From an uncultured beta proteobacterium (GTDB taxonomy: Bacteria; Pseudomonadota; Gammaproteobacteria; Burkholderiales; Burkholderiaceae_C): DNA of 35,556 nucleotides. Below the pieces are notes generated by a model. That model did not search any database, was not told where the DNA came from, and saw only the letters and a list, made by a program, of their open reading frames with translations. Both the position numbers and the translations under genes were made by a program. The stretch is taken from positions 1 to 35,556 of the forward strand of contig CAJAVE010000393.1 of NCBI GenBank assembly GCA_903945325.1, written 5' to 3'. This document shows, piece after piece, positions 32,491 through 35,556 of this stretch. Within the stretch, counting starts at the first letter, position 1, and each line of letters begins with the position of its first letter.

Positions 32491-33681
32491 ATGGAATCAA
32501 ATGGAAGATTTATTCGAGCCAATGCCGGGAGCTTCTTTCTCTTCGGCCCGCGCGGCACCGGAAAGTCGACATGGCTGCGCACATTGAAGGAAAGTGCAAT
32601 CTGGATCGATCTGCTGGATCCAGAGTCACATCGCCTGTTTCTGGCAAGGCCGGAAAGACTCCTTGAGAGAGTGGCCGCGCAGCCGCAAGCGGTCGACGTG
32701 GTCATCGATGAGGTGCAGAAAGTCCCCGCGCTGCTCGATGTGGTTCATAAGATGATTGAAGGCGACAGGTCCTTGCGGTTCGTTTTGACCGGATCCAGCG
32801 CCAGGAAGCTGCGCAGGGGAGCCGCAAATTTGCTGGCTGGCCGACTGACCGAGTTGCATATGCACCCTTTCATGGCGGCAGAACTCGGTTCGGCGTTCAA
32901 TCTGCAACGGTCGCTGGAAATTGGGCTGGTTCCCTTGATCTGGAGTTCAGCCGAGCCTTGGCAAACTCTGCGTGCTTATGCTTCGCTCTATTTGCGCGAG
33001 GAGGTGCAGGCAGAAGCGTTGGTGCGTGATGTGGGGGCATTCGCCCGCTTCCTGGAAGCCATCAGTTTTTCACATGGCTCGCTTCTCAACCTGGCCGAGG
33101 TCGCCCGGGAATGCCAGATTGGCCGGAAAACGGTGGAGGGATACCTTGAAATTCTTGAGGATTTATTGTTGTCCTTTCGGATTCCGGTTTTCACCAAGCG
33201 GGCAAAAAGACACTTGGTCGCGCACGACAAGTTCTACTTTTTCGATGCCGGGGTTTATCGCTCCGTCCGCCCGCGTGGTCCGTTGGACAGTCCAGAGGAA
33301 ATTGAGGGCGTGGCGCTCGAAGGATTGGTTGCACAGCACTTGCGGGCATGGGCGAGCTACAGACTAGTGCCAGCAGACCTTTTTTACTGGCGCACAAAGT
33401 CAGGTAGCGAAGTGGATTTCATTTTGTACGGGCAAGACGTCTTTGTGGCCATTGAGGTCAAGCGCTCGAAGAACGTTCACAGCACCGACTTACGGGCTCT
33501 CAAGGCGTTCAAGGAAGATTACCCGGAGGCAGCGGTTTTCTTGGTGTTCATGGGAACGGAAAGACTCGTCATTCAGGGCGTGCTTTGCATTCCGTGTGAA
33601 GAGTTTTTGAAAGGCCTTCATCCCGATAGAAGTATGCAGGAGGTGCTGGGTATTGCTACCCGATCAGCGCCACCGCCTTGA
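32491..33681 (+). CDS. AAA ATPase with DUF4143 domain, copy 2
   Basis: Product of 396 aa. The ATG at 32491 is chosen because the family begins close to FIRANAGSFFLFGPRGTGKS (Walker A GPRGTGKST); the open frame from 32389 overlaps the previous gene. Walker B is VVIDEVQKVP, the sensor FVLTGSSARKLRRGAANLLA, and a central helix-turn-helix-like stretch is LAEVARECQIGRKTVEGYLE. The carboxy-terminal part has the PD-(D/E)xK-like GSEVDFILYG ... FVAIEVKRS. It belongs to the same broad family as the protein at 23979-25166 but is clearly diverged. Its 3' end overlaps the convergent modC by 26 bp, so the extreme tail (RSAPPP) may be a late extension. Confidence 0.87.
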   Translation: MESNGRFIRANAGSFFLFGPRGTGKSTWLRTLKESAIWIDLLDPESHRLFLARPERLLERVAAQPQAVDVVIDEVQKVPALLDVVHKMIEGDRSLRFVLTGSSARKLRRGAANLLAGRLTELHMHPFMAAELGSAFNLQRSLEIGLVPLIWSSAEPWQTLRAYASLYLREEVQAEALVRDVGAFARFLEAISFSHGSLLNLAEVARECQIGRKTVEGYLEILEDLLLSFRIPVFTKRAKRHLVAHDKFYFFDAGVYRSVRPRGPLDSPEEIEGVALEGLVAQHLRAWASYRLVPADLFYWRTKSGSEVDFILYGQDVFVAIEVKRSKNVHSTDLRALKAFKEDYPEAAVFLVFMGTERLVIQGVLCIPCEEFLKGLHPDRSMQEVLGIATRSAPPP

Positions 33682-34759
33682 TCTGCACCCAGACCGGCAT
33701 GCCCGGCACCAGACCCAGCCCCACGGCAGAGCGCTGTGTCAGCCGCGCCAGCAGGGGCGACGGCCCCACCTTGAGCCGCAGCAGCGACAGCGCCGGGTGG
33801 TGGTCACCTGCCATTTGCTCCACGATCGCGGGCAGGCAGTTCTGGATACTGGTGCCGCTAACCGGTTGCAGCGCGATGCTGACGTCGCGCGCCAGAATAC
33901 GCACACGCACCAGGTCGCCCAGCGCATGCCCGCCATCACGCACCCACAGGCTGCCACCTGGGAATTCGACGCGTGCAAGGTGCCATTGCGCATCCCGTTC
34001 AGCCACCACGGCATCCAGCACCACACCGACGTCTTCACCAAGCTGAATGGGCAGGTCCAGCCGGGCCAGGGTTTCAGTGAGCGCGCCCGTTGCCACCGCG
34101 CGGCCAGCTTCCAAAACCACGATGTGGTCGGCCAGGCGCGCCACCTCGTCGGGTGCGTGGCTGACGTACAAAACCGGAATGTCCAGTTCGGCGTGGAGCC
34201 GCTCCAGGTAGGGCAGGATTTCCTGCTTGCGTTTGACGTCCAGCGCAGCCAGTGGTTCGTCCATCAGCAGCAGGCGCGGGCGCAGAGCCAGGGCGCGCGC
34301 CATGCTGACGCGTTGGCGCTCGCCGCCTGACAGCCGGTCGGGCTTGCGCTCCAGCAAAGGGCGGATGCCCAGCAGTTCGATGGCCGCGTCCAGATCCGTG
34401 TTCAAGCTAGCGGGCGGTGCCCCAACGATGCGTTTGAGTCCATAACGCAGATTGCCCAGCACCGTGAGGTGGGGGAACAGGCTGGACTCCTGGAACACAT
34501 AGCCCAGCGGTCGCTGGTGCGTGGGCAGCCACTGGCCGCCGTGCTTGCCCGACTGCTCATCGTCCTGCCAGGTCTCACCGTTTACCTTCAGGCGGCCCTG
34601 CGGCGCACGCTCCAGCCCGGCGATGCAGCGCAACAGCGTGGTTTTGCCTGAGCCGGAGTGGCCGAACAGCGCAGTCACCCCGCGTGCGGGCAGATCCAGG
34701 TCCACGTCGAGCCCAAAGCCCGGCCAGTCGAGCTTGAAACGGGCCTGTATGCCGCTCAT
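33656..34759 (-). CDS. modC: Molybdate ABC transporter ATP-binding protein ModC
   Basis: ATPase of the molybdate importer, 367 aa from the ATG at 34759, one base after the modB stop. ABC motifs: Walker A GHSGSGKTT, Q-loop YVFQESSLFPHLTVLGNLRY, signature LSGGERQRVSMARALALRPR, Walker B LLLMDEPLAALD and the H-loop VLYVSHAPDE. A carboxy-terminal TOBE/Mop-like domain (about residues 290-365, ARDVSIALQPVSGTSIQNCL and VGPSPLLARLTQRSAVGLGL) distinguishes ModC from other importers and binds molybdate. The frame is open upstream to 34885, but that is antisense to nothing useful and overlaps modB. It supplies molybdenum for enzymes such as TtrA. Confidence 0.93.
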   Translation of the reverse strand: MSGIQARFKLDWPGFGLDVDLDLPARGVTALFGHSGSGKTTLLRCIAGLERAPQGRLKVNGETWQDDEQSGKHGGQWLPTHQRPLGYVFQESSLFPHLTVLGNLRYGLKRIVGAPPASLNTDLDAAIELLGIRPLLERKPDRLSGGERQRVSMARALALRPRLLLMDEPLAALDVKRKQEILPYLERLHAELDIPVLYVSHAPDEVARLADHIVVLEAGRAVATGALTETLARLDLPIQLGEDVGVVLDAVVAERDAQWHLARVEFPGGSLWVRDGGHALGDLVRVRILARDVSIALQPVSGTSIQNCLPAIVEQMAGDHHPALSLLRLKVGPSPLLARLTQRSAVGLGLVPGMPVWVQIKAVALIG

Positions 34760-34760
34760 C

Positions 34761-35441
34761 TCAAGCCCCCTTCGCAGGTTTAGGCCGCCAGGCATACAGC
34801 GCCAGCAGCACCACAAACGAAAAGACCAGCATAACCGCCGAGAGCCGGTGCGCCTGCATATACTCCAGCGCTTCCACGTGATCATAGATTTGCACCGAGG
34901 CGACGCGGGTCACGCCGGGAATGTTTCCGCCAATCATCAGCACCACGCCAAACTCGCCCACAGTGTGCGCAAACGTCAGGATGGACGCGGTCAGGAAACC
35001 CGGCTTCGCCAGCGGCACGGCTACCGTGAAGAAGGCATCCAACGGCGAGGCCCGCAGGGTCGCCGCCACTTCCAGCGGGCGCTCGCCAATGGACTCGAAC
35101 GCGGTCTGCAAGGGCTGCACCATGAAGGGCAGCGAATAGAACACCGAGCCAATCACCAGACCCCAGAAGGTGAAGGGCAGCAGCCCAATGCCCAGCGCCG
35201 TGGTGAACTGCCCCACCGGGCCGTTGGGCCCCATGGCCAGCAGCAGATAGAAGCCCAGCACGGAGGGCGGCAGCACCAACGGCATGGCGACCACCGCGCT
35301 CACGGGTCCCTTCCACCACGCCTTGCTGCGCGCCAGCCACCAGGCGATGGGCGTGCCCAGCAGCAGCAGGATCAGCGTCACGATGCCCGCCAGGCGCACG
35401 GTGAGCCAGATGGCCTGAAGATCACTGTCGTTTAAAAACAT
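34761..35441 (-). CDS. modB: Molybdate ABC transporter permease ModB
   Basis: Inner-membrane permease, 226 aa, with five or six helices (AIWLTVRLAGIVTLILLLLG, VVAMPLVLPPSVLGFYLLLA, FTFWGLVIGSVFYSLPFMVQ and later ones). The ATPase-coupling EAA loop is FESIGERPLEVAATLRASPL with the conserved Gly, typical of ModB/CysTW permeases. HTVGEFGVVLMIGGNIPGVT is the ModB-specific block. modC follows immediately. The binding-protein gene modA is expected upstream (beyond the right end of the window) but is not visible in the remaining 115 bp. Confidence 0.93.
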   Translation of the reverse strand: MFLNDSDLQAIWLTVRLAGIVTLILLLLGTPIAWWLARSKAWWKGPVSAVVAMPLVLPPSVLGFYLLLAMGPNGPVGQFTTALGIGLLPFTFWGLVIGSVFYSLPFMVQPLQTAFESIGERPLEVAATLRASPLDAFFTVAVPLAKPGFLTASILTFAHTVGEFGVVLMIGGNIPGVTRVASVQIYDHVEALEYMQAHRLSAVMLVFSFVVLLALYAWRPKPAKGA

Positions 35442-35486
35442 GCCGCGATCTTACTTGCGGGTTGATCTCGGCTACGAGCCTGGGCG

Positions 35487-35556
35487 GCAGAGCGTTCTGC
35501 TCCGTGTCCCCCGCCCGCTGCGCGGGCTCCTCCTTGACCTGCGCAGAACGCTCTGC
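35487..35556. repeat. 14-bp inverted repeat at the window end
   Basis: GCAGAGCGTTCTGC (35487-35500) and GCAGAACGCTCTGC (35543-35556) are exact reverse complements around a GC-rich centre that contains its own stem (CCCGCCCGCTGCGCGGG, 35509-35525). Each arm is itself nearly palindromic. It lies upstream of modB and could be a dispersed repeat, a regulatory hairpin or a terminator of the gene beyond. The window ends exactly at the arm. Confidence 0.6.

Noticed and set aside
1..35556. CRISPR arrays, tRNA or rRNA genes
   Set aside because: No regularly spaced repeats and no cloverleaf or rRNA signature sequences were found when reading both strands.

Overview
The window looks like chromosomal DNA of a betaproteobacterium of the order Burkholderiales, probably a Comamonadaceae (Rhodoferax/Polaromonas-like) species. 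This is an inference from codon and G+C style, protein families and a dispersed repeat of a kind familiar in that family; no rRNA or tRNA gene is visible to confirm it.

Layout. (1) 1-4.4 kb: a TonB-dependent receptor and a PepSY membrane protein, followed by the wreck of a DUF2946 gene fused to the wreck of a second TonB-dependent receptor. (2) 4.5-6.2 kb: a KfrA-like coiled-coil DNA-binding protein preceded by two perfect inverted repeats, then the 3' stump of a DUF2282 (BufA1/bufferin) gene. (3) 6.2-10.6 kb: an ECF sigma factor flanked by two paralogous ChrR-like cupin proteins, a GAF-GGDEF diguanylate cyclase and an exported thioredoxin-like protein, probably one redox-linked signalling locus. 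(4) 10.6-18 kb: a NylB-like serine hydrolase, a DUF1499 protein, the SelO protein adenylyltransferase, an MFS transporter and a YecA/SEC-C protein. (5) 18.2-31.1 kb: a tetrathionate reductase locus, ttrBCA on the plus strand and ttrSR on the minus strand, split by about 5.5 kb of foreign material. That insert carries IS91-family and tyrosine-recombinase remnants, an AAA/DUF4143 ATPase, MAPEG, acyltransferase and VOC genes, and a dead higBA pair. (6) 31.2-33.7 kb: a VapBC toxin-antitoxin pair, a helix-hairpin-helix protein and a second AAA/DUF4143 ATPase. (7) 33.7-35.5 kb: molybdate transport genes modB and modC, with modA presumably outside the window.

How it fits together. TtrS and TtrR should sense tetrathionate and induce ttrBCA. 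TtrA carries a molybdopterin cofactor, so molybdate import by ModBC is a plausible metabolic partner nearby. The clearest evolutionary signal is at the ttrA/ttrR junction. The 3' end of ttrA, including the ttrR stop codon, is present on both sides of the insert, and the outer copy has lost 252 bp between 8-bp microhomologies. Before the insertion ttrA and ttrR were therefore probably convergent neighbours 10 bp apart.

The best candidate for an under-described system is the ECF sigma / double ChrR-cupin / GGDEF / thioredoxin-like locus, next to the truncated bufferin gene.
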